Assembly: GCF_000729995.1 (NCBI RefSeq)
Contig: NZ_JNFG01000007.1
Span: forward strand, 186,001 to 250,000
Source of the DNA: Caballeronia sordidicola
GTDB lineage: Bacteria > Pseudomonadota > Gammaproteobacteria > Burkholderiales > Burkholderiaceae
Direction of reading: 5' to 3'
Length of the DNA stretch: 64,000 nt
Positions 44,311 to 53,370 of the stretch are shown here, in pieces. Within the stretch, counting starts at the first letter, position 1. Each line of letters starts with the position of its first letter. Below the pieces are notes generated by a model. It ran no database searches, had not been told where the DNA came from, and saw nothing but the letters and a program-made list of their open reading frames with translations. Position numbers and translations under genes: made by a program.

Positions 44311-45783
44311 ATGGAATCGTCGAATCATGCTGTTTTTTCCGCCGCCGTTGCACATCCCGGCGCAATGCCGGATGCATCCAGCCAGGCCGAATCCGCGGTG
44401 AATGACGTTGCGCTGGGCGCGGCGCGGATCTCGGCGCGGCTGGACCGGTTACCCGCGACGAGAACGATCTGGCAACTCGTCATGCTGTTAAGTCTCGGCC
44501 TGTTCTTCGAGATATTCGACCTGATGTTTTCGGGTTATATCGCCCCGGGCCTGGTCAAGAGCGGCATTCTGACCTCGACCACGCATGGATTGCTTGGGAC
44601 AAGCGGAGTGGCGAGCTTTATCGCGGCGCTGTTCGCCGGTCTTTTCATAGGAACGGCAGCATGTGGCTTTCTCGCCGATAAATTCGGCCGCCGCGCGATC
44701 TTCACCTACTCGCTGCTCTGGTACACCGCGGCGAACATCATCATGGCATTTCAGGACACCGCCTTCGGATTGAATCTATGGCGATTTATAGCAGGCGTTG
44801 GAATCGGCGTGGAGATAGTCACCATTGGGACGTACATCTCGGAGCTTGTTCCCAAGCACATTCGCGGTCGTGCTTCGGCATGCTCGCAGGCGATCGGTTT
44901 CTGCGCGGTTCCCGTTGTCGCGTTTCTGTCTTACCTGCTCGTGCCTCGCCAGGTGTTCGGTATCGACGGCTGGCGTTGTGTCGTCTTCACCGGTGTGGTT
45001 GGCGCGATGGTCGTATGGTGGGTACGCCGGCGGCTTCCCGAGAGTCCGCGCTGGCTCGCCCAGCAAGGGCGCCTGAATGAAGCCGACGCCGTCATGACAC
45101 GCATTGAAGCGCGGGTCGAGAACGAATACGGAAAGCCGCTGCCCACACCCGCACTGCCCGAACCGGTGAGAGCTCGTGCGTCGTTTCGGGACCTGCTAGT
45201 GGCGCCCTATCGAAAGCGCGTAGCAATGCTCATCATTTTTCACGTCTTCCAGACAATGGGTTACTACGGGTTCGCCAACTGGATTCCCACCTTGCTGATC
45301 AAGCAAGGCGTGACGATCACAAGCAGCCTGATGTATGCATCGATCATTGCCATTGCGGCGCCCCTGGGTCCGCTGCTCGGCATGCTGGTCGCGGACAAAT
45401 TCGAGCGCAAGACCGTGATCATTGTGATGGCGGCGGTCAATGTAGCGTGCGGCCTGATGTTCAGCCAGGCGCGCGAAACCGTCATGCTGGTCAGCCTGGG
45501 CGTATGTCTGGTTCTTGCCGGCAACATCATCTCGTTCAGTTACCACGCGTACCAGGCCGAATTGTTCCCGACCAGCATTCGGGCGCGGGCCGTAGGCTTT
45601 GTCTATTCATGGAGCCGGATCTCGGCGATGTTTTCCGCTTTTGTGATCGCCTGGTGCCTCAGGGAGTTTGGTGTGAATGGGGTATTCGTGTTTATCTCCG
45701 GCGCAATGATCGTGGTGATTTGCGCGATAGCAATACTGGGACCGAAGACCCGGAATGTTGCGCTGGAGGATATATCCGCCTGA
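44311..45783 (+). CDS. MFS transporter (organic/aromatic acid:H+ symporter type)
   Basis: A 490-residue, 12-helix carrier. An N-terminal extension of about 45 residues precedes helix 1, LVMLLSLGLFFEIFDLMFSGYIAPGLV, with the acid residues in the membrane typical of the AAHS and sugar-phosphate-like carriers. The helix 2-3 loop has GFLADKFGRR, and RLPESPRWLAQQGRLNEAD lies after helix 6 as in sugar-porter-like symporters. It closes the lyase-transferase operon and probably imports its substrate. Substrate unknown. Confidence 0.88.
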   Translation: MESSNHAVFSAAVAHPGAMPDASSQAESAVNDVALGAARISARLDRLPATRTIWQLVMLLSLGLFFEIFDLMFSGYIAPGLVKSGILTSTTHGLLGTSGVASFIAALFAGLFIGTAACGFLADKFGRRAIFTYSLLWYTAANIIMAFQDTAFGLNLWRFIAGVGIGVEIVTIGTYISELVPKHIRGRASACSQAIGFCAVPVVAFLSYLLVPRQVFGIDGWRCVVFTGVVGAMVVWWVRRRLPESPRWLAQQGRLNEADAVMTRIEARVENEYGKPLPTPALPEPVRARASFRDLLVAPYRKRVAMLIIFHVFQTMGYYGFANWIPTLLIKQGVTITSSLMYASIIAIAAPLGPLLGMLVADKFERKTVIIVMAAVNVACGLMFSQARETVMLVSLGVCLVLAGNIISFSYHAYQAELFPTSIRARAVGFVYSWSRISAMFSAFVIAWCLREFGVNGVFVFISGAMIVVICAIAILGPKTRNVALEDISA

Positions 45784-45807
45784 GCACTTCACTCATGATG
45801 AAGCGGC

Positions 45808-45827
45808 CTTCGCCCGGTCAAGCGAAG
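45808..45827. terminator. Short hairpin between convergent genes
   Basis: CTTCGC, eight bases, GCGAAG in the 50-base gap between the MFS carrier and the MarR gene on the other strand. The stem is only 6 bp and lacks a T run; terminator role is weakly supported. Confidence 0.3.
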
Positions 45828-45833
45828 TCCCGT

Positions 45834-46286
45834 TCAAAGCGTCTTGACCCAGCCAAGCGCATCATCCGCAAATTTTCGAAGCAGCCGCGCAAGCTCGCCC
45901 ACCTCTTTTGCTTCCCAGCCGGCAAGCAATTCTTCGATGATTTTCTGGCGCGCCGCGTCCAGCGCATCCGTCATGACCCGGCCCTGATCCGTAATGACGG
46001 CCGCGCGAACCCGGCCGTCGTCCGGGCTCGGACACCGCGAGACTAGTCCGAGGCTTTCCAGTTTGGCGATCTGCCTGCTGACCGTGCTGTAGTCGCGCCC
46101 CACGAGTTCCGCGAGTTCGACAATACCAAGCGGTCCCAGCCGGGCGACCCTTGCCAGCAGCGGAAAAAGCGCACGATCCAGATCGACGCCTGCCGCCTCG
46201 ATAAGCGCAGCATCGGGCTGCGGCCGATTAAGCACACCCGTCAGGTCCAATAATGCTTCCCGCAACTCGCGGATTTCTTTCCCCAT
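45834..46286 (-). CDS. MarR-family transcriptional regulator
   Basis: A 150-residue winged-helix regulator with FPLLARVARLGPLGIVELAELVGRDYSTVSRQIAKLESLGLVSRCPSPDDGRVRAAVITDQG. It is divergent from the quinone oxidoreductase at 46396. A perfect 25-bp palindrome lies 26 bases from its start and 58 from the other gene, so it probably represses both. There are few cysteines (one in the wing), so a ligand and not a thiol switch is more likely. Confidence 0.9.
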   Translation of the reverse strand: MGKEIRELREALLDLTGVLNRPQPDAALIEAAGVDLDRALFPLLARVARLGPLGIVELAELVGRDYSTVSRQIAKLESLGLVSRCPSPDDGRVRAAVITDQGRVMTDALDAARQKIIEELLAGWEAKEVGELARLLRKFADDALGWVKTL

Positions 46287-46312
46287 CGCGATTCAATTCC
46301 TTGTCAGTGCCC

Positions 46313-46337
46313 ATATATGTGTATAGTACACATATAT
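46313..46337. promoter_or_regulatory. Perfect 25-bp palindrome, MarR operator
   Basis: ATATATGTGTA, TAG, TACACATATAT: 11-bp arms with no mismatch in the 109-base gap between the divergent MarR and oxidoreductase genes. Length and AT-rich symmetry are typical of MarR-family operators. Confidence 0.75.
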
Positions 46338-46395
46338 TCGATGATCCAATCCTGGATGAAGCGTACGCTCGGATACTTGGCAAAGGAGAGCAACC

Positions 46396-47358
46396 ATGAA
46401 AGCAGCACTCGTCAAAGCAGCCGGTGCGACGCCGGTTTATACCGACTTCACGGAGCCGGCTGTCGCCGAAGGCGTAGTCCGTATCGCGGTTGTAGCATCC
46501 GCGCTGAGTCATGTCACCAAGAGCCGGGCATCGGGCAAGCACTATAGCTCCGCGGCGAAGCTCCCTTTCGTGCCTGGAGTCGACGGCACCGGTGTTCTTG
46601 AAGACGGCACGCGCGTCTATTTCGTGCTGCCTGAAGCGCCCTTCGGCGGCATGGCGGAGCATTGCATCGTCAAGAAGGCGCGTTGTATTCCTTTGCCCGC
46701 GGCGCTGGATCAGGTGAGCGCTGCGGCAATTGCTATTCCGGGCATGTCGTCATGGGCGGCTTTGACTGAACGCGCAAAGCTCGTGAAGGGGGAGACGGTA
46801 CTGATCAATGGTGCAACTGGCGTGTCGGGCCGTCTCGCCGTGCAGATCGCCAAGTATCTGGGCGCGGGCAAGATCATTGCGACCGGGCGGAATGCAGAAA
46901 CCCTGCAGTCATTGAAAGCACTGGGTGCTGACGAGACGATCAGTCTCACGCAGGACAACGATGCACTCGAAAGCGCGTTCCAACAGCAATTTCAGCAGGG
47001 TATTGGCGTGGTGCTCGACTATCTTTGGGGGCAAAGCGCAGAGCTGTTGCTGGCGGCCGGCGCCAAAGCTTCGCCGGAGGCGGTGCCGCTCCGGTTTGTT
47101 CAGATAGGGGCCATGAGCGAGGCATCCATCACGCTTCCCGGCGCAGTGCTACGATCATCGGCTATCGAACTCATGGGCAGTGGTATTGGCAGCATTCCAA
47201 TGCCGCGCCTCCTTGCTTCGATCGAACACTTGTTGAACGCCACGGTCCCCGGCGGCTTCAAGATCGCGACGAACCCGGTGCCCTTGGCTCAGGTCGAGGA
47301 TCATTGGGCAAATGAAAACCAGGCACGCACGGTGTTTACGACAGGGTTTCAACCGTGA
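46396..47358 (+). CDS. Zinc-independent quinone oxidoreductase/MDR family
   Basis: A 320-residue medium-chain reductase. The catalytic domain runs about 1-115, with LPFVPGVDGTGVLEDGTRVYF. The Rossmann domain contains VLINGATGVSGRLAVQIAKYLGAGKIIATGRN. The structural zinc cysteines and the catalytic Cys-His pair are absent, as in NADPH:quinone reductases. AAAGGAG lies 7 bases before the ATG. It is divergent from a MarR gene with a 25-bp palindrome between them, so expression is probably induced by a quinone or electrophile; that is inference. Confidence 0.85.
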   Translation: MKAALVKAAGATPVYTDFTEPAVAEGVVRIAVVASALSHVTKSRASGKHYSSAAKLPFVPGVDGTGVLEDGTRVYFVLPEAPFGGMAEHCIVKKARCIPLPAALDQVSAAAIAIPGMSSWAALTERAKLVKGETVLINGATGVSGRLAVQIAKYLGAGKIIATGRNAETLQSLKALGADETISLTQDNDALESAFQQQFQQGIGVVLDYLWGQSAELLLAAGAKASPEAVPLRFVQIGAMSEASITLPGAVLRSSAIELMGSGIGSIPMPRLLASIEHLLNATVPGGFKIATNPVPLAQVEDHWANENQARTVFTTGFQP

Positions 47359-47587
47359 TGACTGGGTATTGCCTATTTGCCGAACTTCGCGATTCCGCAA
47401 CATCTAGCCGATACATGGTAAAAAAACTTGGGGAGCCATCGGCGACTTGGCAATCACCGTCTCCAGTCGCCTGGATGCAGGTCCTGTCTCGCCGCAACGT
47501 CGCATAGATCAGCGACGTCACGCCGGCAAGCGCTGGCCAGTCCGAATCAATCCAGCCTGTTCAACCTTCCAGGCACGGAGGAACATG

Positions 47588-48457
47588 ATGGCAATTTCGC
47601 ACGAGAACATAGTCCGGACTGGCGAACCCAGCCGCACCGCTTCACGGGTGGCCATGCTTCGGGCGGTGCATCAGTTGCTTGACGAACCCATCTTGCTGGA
47701 CGATCCGGTCGCCCTGCCAATCCTCGGACGGGAAATCGAGGCGAAACTGCGCGAGGATCCATTCCTCTACAACGATCCAATGTTGCGCGGTCTGCGCGGG
47801 ACCCTGGTCGTTCGCAGCCGATTTGCAGAAGATGAATTGGCTCGCGCAGTCGCGAGCGGCGTACGGCAATATGTTGTCCTTGGCGCAGGCCTGGACACCT
47901 TTGCCTACCGCAACCCGCATGAGGCCATGTGCCTTCGTGTCTTCGAAGTTGACCATCCTTCTACGCAGCAGTGGAAGCAGTGTTGCCTGAGGGATGCCGG
48001 TATTGCTCTGCCAGAAAACCTGAGCTTCGCTCCCGTCGATTTCGAGCATGCAACACTAGCGCAAGGGTTAGAGGGAGCAGGCTTTCGAACGGACATCCCG
48101 GCATGCTTTTCGTGGTTGGGCGTGACCATGTATTTGACCGAGGAGGCGATCATGGCGTCGCTAAGCTTCGTCGCAGGCCTGCCCAAATGCAGCTCGATCA
48201 GCTTCGACTACCGGGTGCCCCCTTCAATGCTCGATCCCATCCAGCGGGTCATTGGCGAGGTCATGGGGCAGCGCGCCGCTGCTGTGGGCGAGCCGTGGGT
48301 CTCCGCATTCGATCCCGCCTTGTTACGCCAGCAAGTCCTCAGTCTTGGTTTCAGCGAGGCCGCGACCTTCGAGCCCGATGAATTGAACCGGCGCTACCTG
48401 CATCGTCGCAAGGACGGATTGCGCACGAGCGGTCGACTCATGTGCGCGCGAATGTGA
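47588..48457 (+). CDS. Class I SAM-dependent methyltransferase (LCMT/TIGR00027 type)
   Basis: A 289-residue methyltransferase. It begins MAISHENIVRTGEPSRTASRVAMLRAVHQLLDEPILLDDPVALPIL, then RSRFAEDELARAVASGVRQYVVLGAGLDTFAYR, the SAM motif I of the Ppm1-related group, and FEVDHPSTQQWK (motif II). FSWLGVTMYLTEEAI completes the pattern. Substrate unknown; members modify polyketides, phenols or carboxyl groups. GGAGG is 3 bases before ATG 47585 and 6 before ATG 47588, so the second is preferred. The frame extends to 47447 without similarity. It stands alone. Confidence 0.88.
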   Translation: MAISHENIVRTGEPSRTASRVAMLRAVHQLLDEPILLDDPVALPILGREIEAKLREDPFLYNDPMLRGLRGTLVVRSRFAEDELARAVASGVRQYVVLGAGLDTFAYRNPHEAMCLRVFEVDHPSTQQWKQCCLRDAGIALPENLSFAPVDFEHATLAQGLEGAGFRTDIPACFSWLGVTMYLTEEAIMASLSFVAGLPKCSSISFDYRVPPSMLDPIQRVIGEVMGQRAAAVGEPWVSAFDPALLRQQVLSLGFSEAATFEPDELNRRYLHRRKDGLRTSGRLMCARM

Positions 48458-48615
48458 GGCACATCCCGCTGCATTGCGCAGCCGCCGGCCTCTTCAGGGA
48501 TCTTTTGGCGACCTCAAGCGGACGTTCCCGGGCATCACGCAGCACATGCTCACCGCGTAACTGCGCGGGTCTCAAAACCAGCGGGCCGCTGACACGAACG
48601 GATATTCGACCGGCA

Positions 48616-49467
48616 TCACCCGATTGCTCTATTCCGGCGCCTTTTAACCAATGTCGATTTGGTATAAGCGAGGCTAAAACCCGCTCGCTCCGTATTCCGG
48701 GCACTGGTGTTTGCCGGCCGCGCGGTCACGCTCGCCATGATGCATCCCGCACGTCTTGCCGCCGACAACCTCGCGCGAAGTAACGCGAGTTGGACGCCTC
48801 GACCGCGATACGCCGGGAGCGTACTCGCAATGTACAGATGCGCGATCGGGCCTGCCGGGGTATCGATTACGCTCATGCCCGCGGTTCCCGCAATTTCCCC
48901 GTCCCGCCTTGCCATGAATAAAACAGTGTCAGCCCGCGCAACCGCGATGCGTGCAAGCGTGTTGAGCAAAATGGCTGGGCGAGGTACCGCTTGTACCGCG
49001 AAGCCCGCGATCGAGTGCGACACGAACACGTCTTCGACCTGGCTTCTCTCTTCAACAATCTCAATGGAGTCAGGTAGCACCGCGTCTGCATCCGAATCGG
49101 CAAGCCGTCGAACATAGGTGTTGCTGAATGCGCGCACCCCATAACCACGTTCTGCCAGTACCGCGAGCGCAGTGCTATCGGCGTGTGGGCACAGGTCAAT
49201 CTCAACGTCCAGGTCCAGCGCGGCATAAGCTCGTTCGAGCTCTTCCACTGCCTGCTCACCCACAGGCGCGCCCATGCCAAGTCCTGTGACATGGTTTAGC
49301 TTCCGGCCAAAGACCGTTTCTGTCACGGCGGCTATTCCACCGCTCACGGCAATGGCGCGAGCCGATTCTCGATGAGTAAGTTGGCAATAAGTTTCGACCT
49401 GCCGGCGTAAGTGGCTGGCCTCGGCATGTTCCAGAGCGTAGCTGATCTCGGGTCCGGTAAGAATCAT
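48616..49467 (-). CDS. GNAT-family N-acetyltransferase
   Basis: A 283-residue protein with a C-terminal GNAT domain (about 140-275). The strands VLFMARRDGEIAGTAGMSVI and GPIAHLYIASTLPAYRGRGVQLALLRARLSAARRAGC include the acetyl-CoA loop R-G-R-G-V. NTSARNTERAGFSLAYTKSTLV is motif B. The N-terminal half resembles a second, degenerate GNAT-like half with a family of longer acetyltransferases. Substrate unknown. It is convergent with the methyltransferase gene and opposite in strand to the DUF1254 gene. Confidence 0.85.
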   Translation of the reverse strand: MILTGPEISYALEHAEASHLRRQVETYCQLTHRESARAIAVSGGIAAVTETVFGRKLNHVTGLGMGAPVGEQAVEELERAYAALDLDVEIDLCPHADSTALAVLAERGYGVRAFSNTYVRRLADSDADAVLPDSIEIVEERSQVEDVFVSHSIAGFAVQAVPRPAILLNTLARIAVARADTVLFMARRDGEIAGTAGMSVIDTPAGPIAHLYIASTLPAYRGRGVQLALLRARLSAARRAGCIMASVTARPANTSARNTERAGFSLAYTKSTLVKRRRNRAIG

Positions 49468-49823
49468 GGATAGCGGATGCTCATCTTGGTGTGAAACGAG
49501 AATCTAGCATCATTGAAGCCGTCGTTCGACGAAGACTCTTTCGGCCGCAGTGGATCGAACTGAGCCGGCCATGTCAGGAAAAGGTCAACCCGGAGGAGTC
49601 TTCCGACGCGATGAGTTAATGGTTCTATTGAACCGCTCACACACCCTCCCCTTGCAAATGCAGTTCGAACAAATCAATGCTGCCTCGAATAGCCGTCGCA
49701 GTCGACAGATCGCGTTGATTGCGCTCGGTTGACGTTTCTGATATCGGTCCGGTACAGGACCGACCTGGTGGACGCTTTGACAAACCATGGACAGCCCGCG
49801 CCCACAACCGACAGAGATGACCC
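49468..49823. other. Intergenic stretch before the DUF1254 gene
   Basis: About 355 bases between divergent genes. One 60-codon frame (49550-49732, +) lacks family resemblance and a ribosome site. No dyad, promoter or repeat is supported. Confidence 0.35.
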
Positions 49824-50870
49824 GTGAAACGAATACTGACTGCCACCTGCGTCATCGGGACTGCTATTGCCATGCTTGGCGCTGTCCATGCGCAAAACGC
49901 CACTGCGCCCCCCGCCGGCACGGTTGTTCCCGTCACTGTCGACAACTTCGTTCGTGCCGAGTCCGACCTGTACGTCAACGCCTTGGCCAAGCAGGGAGGC
50001 CTGGGCAAATTCCTGCATCGGAGAGAGCCGGCATCGATTGCTCACCAGACTGTCATCCGGCTTAATCGCGACACGCTCTATTCGTCCGGCGTCTTCGACC
50101 TCGACGCTGGGCCAGTGACAATCACCCTGCCGGATCCGGGCAAGCGCTTCATGGCGATGCAGGTCATCAACGAGGATCACTACACTCCGAACGTGTTCTA
50201 CGGCGCGGGCACGCATATCCTGACGCGGGAGAGTGTCGGCACGCGTTACACGGTCGTCGCCGTACGCACCCTGGTTGACCCGGGCAGCCCGGACGATATC
50301 AAGCAAGTCCACGTGCTGCAGGACAGCGTCCAGGTCAGCCAGGCAGGCCCCGGCAAGCTTGAAACGCCCAACTGGGATGCGGCAAGCCAAAAGAAGGTAC
50401 GTGGTGCCCTTCTGATCCTGGCTTCGACAATCCCGGACTTCAAGGGCGCGTTCGGCACCAAGGACGAAGTCGACCCCGTGCGCCGGCTGGTGGGCGCGGC
50501 GGCAGCCTGGGGCGGCAATCCCGACAAGGATGCAACCTATCTCAACTTCACGCCGGCCAGGAACGACGGAAAAACTATCTACAAGCTCAGCGCCAAAGAC
50601 GTGCCCGTCGACGGATTCTGGTCGGTCAGCGTGTACGACGCCAAGGGCTATTACGAGCCCAATGCGGCCGGAGCCTATTCGCTCAACAACGTCACCGCAA
50701 AGAAAGGCGCTGACGGGACAATCGAAATCCAGTTCGGCGGCTGCGATGGAAAAACAACCAACTGCTTGCCGATCACGCCGGGATGGAACTACATGGTTCG
50801 CCTCTACCGTCCCCGGCCCGAGGTATTGAACGGCAACTGGCACTTCCCCGAAGCGCAACCGGCCAGTTAG
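49824..50870 (+). CDS. Exported DUF1254/DUF1214 protein
   Basis: A 348-residue secreted protein. The signal peptide ends about A23 (LGAVHA), then VTVDNFVRAESDLYVNALAKQGGLGKFLHRREPA and IRLNRDTLYSSGVFDLDAGPVTITLPDPGKRFMAMQVINEDHY form the DUF1254 part. The DUF1214 part has DGFWSVSVYDAKGYYEPN, AYSLNNVTAKK and NCLPITPGWNYMVRLYRPRPEVLNGNW. The pair of beta domains is common in proteobacteria and of unknown function. The start is GTG 49824. The opposite strand has a 394-codon open frame that is a shadow. Confidence 0.88.
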   Translation: MKRILTATCVIGTAIAMLGAVHAQNATAPPAGTVVPVTVDNFVRAESDLYVNALAKQGGLGKFLHRREPASIAHQTVIRLNRDTLYSSGVFDLDAGPVTITLPDPGKRFMAMQVINEDHYTPNVFYGAGTHILTRESVGTRYTVVAVRTLVDPGSPDDIKQVHVLQDSVQVSQAGPGKLETPNWDAASQKKVRGALLILASTIPDFKGAFGTKDEVDPVRRLVGAAAAWGGNPDKDATYLNFTPARNDGKTIYKLSAKDVPVDGFWSVSVYDAKGYYEPNAAGAYSLNNVTAKKGADGTIEIQFGGCDGKTTNCLPITPGWNYMVRLYRPRPEVLNGNWHFPEAQPAS

Positions 50871-51349
50871 ATCAAGCGGCCGGTGCCTTTCATAGGGTGG
50901 CGAGGCGAGCTCATCTAACCGGGTGCCGATCTCGCTGCCTTGCAGGCCTGGTCTATCGCCTGAAGAATGATGAGCTATTAGTACGGATTCCTACTATTTT
51001 CAGCACCAGGCTGTCTGAAGTCCATTCAAATTCGCATCGCACTGCGCCCCGCTTTCACGTCGGGCTGCCGTAAGCCCGCACTCACGCGGCAATCGGATCA
51101 CGCTTCAGGTCGATGCCGGCCCGCGCCGCTCCGCCCCTCGACGCATGAAATCTCGCCTCGATTCAAAAACCGGAAGGCTGAGTACATGGCCTCTTTTTGC
51201 ACGGCGCGGGCACATTAACTGCTGAATGTTCAGGTTACCTCCACGCGTTGGGGGTACATTCTTTTAGCAGCCTCGCACCCCCATATTTCGCATAATCGTA
51301 TGAATTAATTTCGTTGAAATATCAGACGAAATGACCGGAGAATGTTGTC
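50871..51349. other. Intergenic stretch before the GGDEF gene pair
   Basis: About 480 bases without a credible gene. Near its end lies an inverted repeat TTTCGT, 11 bases, ACGAAA (51309-51331) about 19 bases before the next start codon; role unknown. A GGAG site belongs to that start. Confidence 0.35.
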
Positions 51350-51955
51350 ATGTCCAAACCTCCTGAGTTGCCATCGGAGACTGACGGAACCGATGCCGAC
51401 CTCAATCTTGACGCCGACGGCGACCCTGCGTTTGCACAAACGCCCGTGAGATTCGGCCGGCTTGCGCTTTGGATAGCCTCGGCAAGCGCACTGACAGTCG
51501 GAATCATGGGTACGGTCGCGTACGGTGTCTGGTTCAACCAGGATCAACACGCCTACGCCGAAGCAATGGAACATGCGCGGCAGACGCTCTGGCTCGGCGC
51601 AGTACCGGCGCCAGCACCCATTCCAGCCGTGCAACCGACGGTTGCGTCCGGTGACGTCGCGGCGCCCCTGGCCCCTCCTCCCCGTCTGGTCACCATCGCC
51701 AGCGCCGATCTGAGCGCGCCCGTGCCTTCCACTCAGTTCGATCGCCACGCAGAGCCTTCTGATTCGGCCGCGCCCAAGTTGGCCGTCACCCGCCCTCTGC
51801 GAGCAAATTGTTCTGCAAGCGTGGAACACCGCCGTCCGGTGTCGCGCGTCAAGTCCAATGGCAACGTGTTCACCCGCATGGGTTCATTTTTTCATCGCGT
51901 AAGCTACCGACAGCATGGCACCGAAAGCCAGCGAGATATCTACGCCCATCCGTGA
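51350..51955 (+). CDS. Single-pass membrane protein upstream of a diguanylate cyclase
   Basis: A 201-residue protein of no recognised family. It has an acidic N-terminal cytoplasmic part (about 1-35), one membrane helix (about 37-60, LALWIASASALTVGIMGTVAYGVWF), then a Pro/Ala-rich periplasmic linker (GAVPAPAPIPAVQP and APLAPPPR) and a basic C-terminal part. GGAG lies 8 bases before the ATG. Its last 41 bases overlap the start of the diguanylate cyclase gene in another frame, so the two are probably translated together and may form one signalling unit. Confidence 0.6.
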   Translation: MSKPPELPSETDGTDADLNLDADGDPAFAQTPVRFGRLALWIASASALTVGIMGTVAYGVWFNQDQHAYAEAMEHARQTLWLGAVPAPAPIPAVQPTVASGDVAAPLAPPPRLVTIASADLSAPVPSTQFDRHAEPSDSAAPKLAVTRPLRANCSASVEHRRPVSRVKSNGNVFTRMGSFFHRVSYRQHGTESQRDIYAHP

Positions 51956-53075
51956 GCGGCAGCGCGCCTGCAAACCTGCCCTGCCGATGCGCTCCGGGCC
52001 AGGTCCGGCTACGATCGCCTTCGTTTCCTTCCTCTGCCTGCTGATAGGCCTGCTGTTCCTTGCATTACAAATCCGGACAATCTTCTCGGACCAACTGAAG
52101 CAGGAATACAGCGGGCTGGTTCTCGAAGGGATCGAACGGACGGAAAGCGCCCGCAATCTGGTCCGCGTCTGGCAACGACAATCCGACAACAACATCGCGA
52201 GATCAGGACAACCGGAACAACCGGAACCATCGGACGATTATCGGCGGGCACGAAATGACCTCGCTGCCCGCCTTGCGTCGCTCGCTGCGCTGGTGAACGC
52301 CAGCCCGTCAGCGGCGCCGCGCATCCCTCAATCTGCCCTGTCGCCCGACGCCAATCTCGACGATACCGACGCGCTGCTCGCCGTGGAATCCGTGTACTGG
52401 CGAGCGCAGCGCAACAATGACAGCGCCGACGCGCGCACGCGCATTGCGCGTGTGGCGAGCATGCTGATCGTGTTGTCGGCGTGTGTATTCGGCGCGCTGA
52501 TCACCGCTTTGGGCATGTATGCAAAGCGCACGCGCCAATTGGCGGGCGAGTCGCACAAGTTCGAGCATGCGGCGCTGCACGACGCGATGACCGGCCTGCC
52601 CAATCGACGGAAATTGTTCGCCACGCTGGCGGAAACGGCAGCGAGATCATCGGGCAATCCGACGCCCCAAAAAATTGCCGTGATCTACATCGACCTGGAC
52701 GGGTTCAAACAGGTCAACGACTCGCTCGGCCATCGCATCGGCGATGAATTCCTGGTTGCCGTTTCAAAGCGCTTTCGCAAGACCGTGCGTCTGGTAGATG
52801 TGGTCGCCCGCTTTGGCGGCGACGAGTTCGTTGTACTGGTCCGCGAGTTTTCAACTACCGCTGAATTAGAGGCGATTGCACAGCGCCTGATTGACTGCGT
52901 GCTCCAGACCGACGAGCAGATGGGGATTGGATTTGTCAGCGCCAGCATCGGCATAGCGAGCTTTCCCAATCCCGTCAGGGACTTCCATCAGCTCGTCACC
53001 GCCGCCGACGAAACCATGTACCAGGTGAAGCGCAATGGCAAAAACGGTTATGCGTTCGCGACACAGGTGAGCTGA
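51915..53075 (+). CDS. Membrane-bound diguanylate cyclase (GGDEF)
   Basis: A 386-residue enzyme that makes cyclic di-GMP. It has two membrane helices (about 33-53 and 183-203), enclosing a roughly 130-residue periplasmic sensor domain, then a GGDEF domain (about 215-385). HDAMTGLPNRR, IYIDLDGFKQVNDSLGH and RFGGDEFVVLVRE (GGDEF at 301-305) are intact, and the product-inhibition site R292-x-x-D295 is present five residues before. It therefore should be active and feedback-inhibited. No EAL domain. The gene begins inside the preceding membrane protein gene. Confidence 0.92.
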   Translation: MAPKASEISTPIRERQRACKPALPMRSGPGPATIAFVSFLCLLIGLLFLALQIRTIFSDQLKQEYSGLVLEGIERTESARNLVRVWQRQSDNNIARSGQPEQPEPSDDYRRARNDLAARLASLAALVNASPSAAPRIPQSALSPDANLDDTDALLAVESVYWRAQRNNDSADARTRIARVASMLIVLSACVFGALITALGMYAKRTRQLAGESHKFEHAALHDAMTGLPNRRKLFATLAETAARSSGNPTPQKIAVIYIDLDGFKQVNDSLGHRIGDEFLVAVSKRFRKTVRLVDVVARFGGDEFVVLVREFSTTAELEAIAQRLIDCVLQTDEQMGIGFVSASIGIASFPNPVRDFHQLVTAADETMYQVKRNGKNGYAFATQVS

Positions 53076-53370
53076 GCAGGATCGTGTTGATGCTGGTCTC
53101 GCCGGCAACCGGAAATTGAGCAACGCGATCGAGCCCCTTTCCACCGTTTTGTGCGCAGCATCCCCCGCTTATCGGCACGAACACGCGGAATCTGAAGGCG
53201 CACATTTCCCGATGTCGCTATCGCGCGGGCTGCATGAGAATCGCGTAACGAGCCCTGTCGCGGTCCTGGTGATCAGCTTGGCTTGCCTTAGCCGCGACCG
53301 GCATCGTCCACTGTTTATTCAAGAAAACTAAACGATTACCGGCCAAAGATCCAACCGAGGAAAACCACGC

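Noticed and set aside
49674..50858. A 394-codon minus-strand frame opposite the DUF1254 gene
   Set aside because: The plus-strand gene has a signal peptide and recognisable domains; the minus frame has none.
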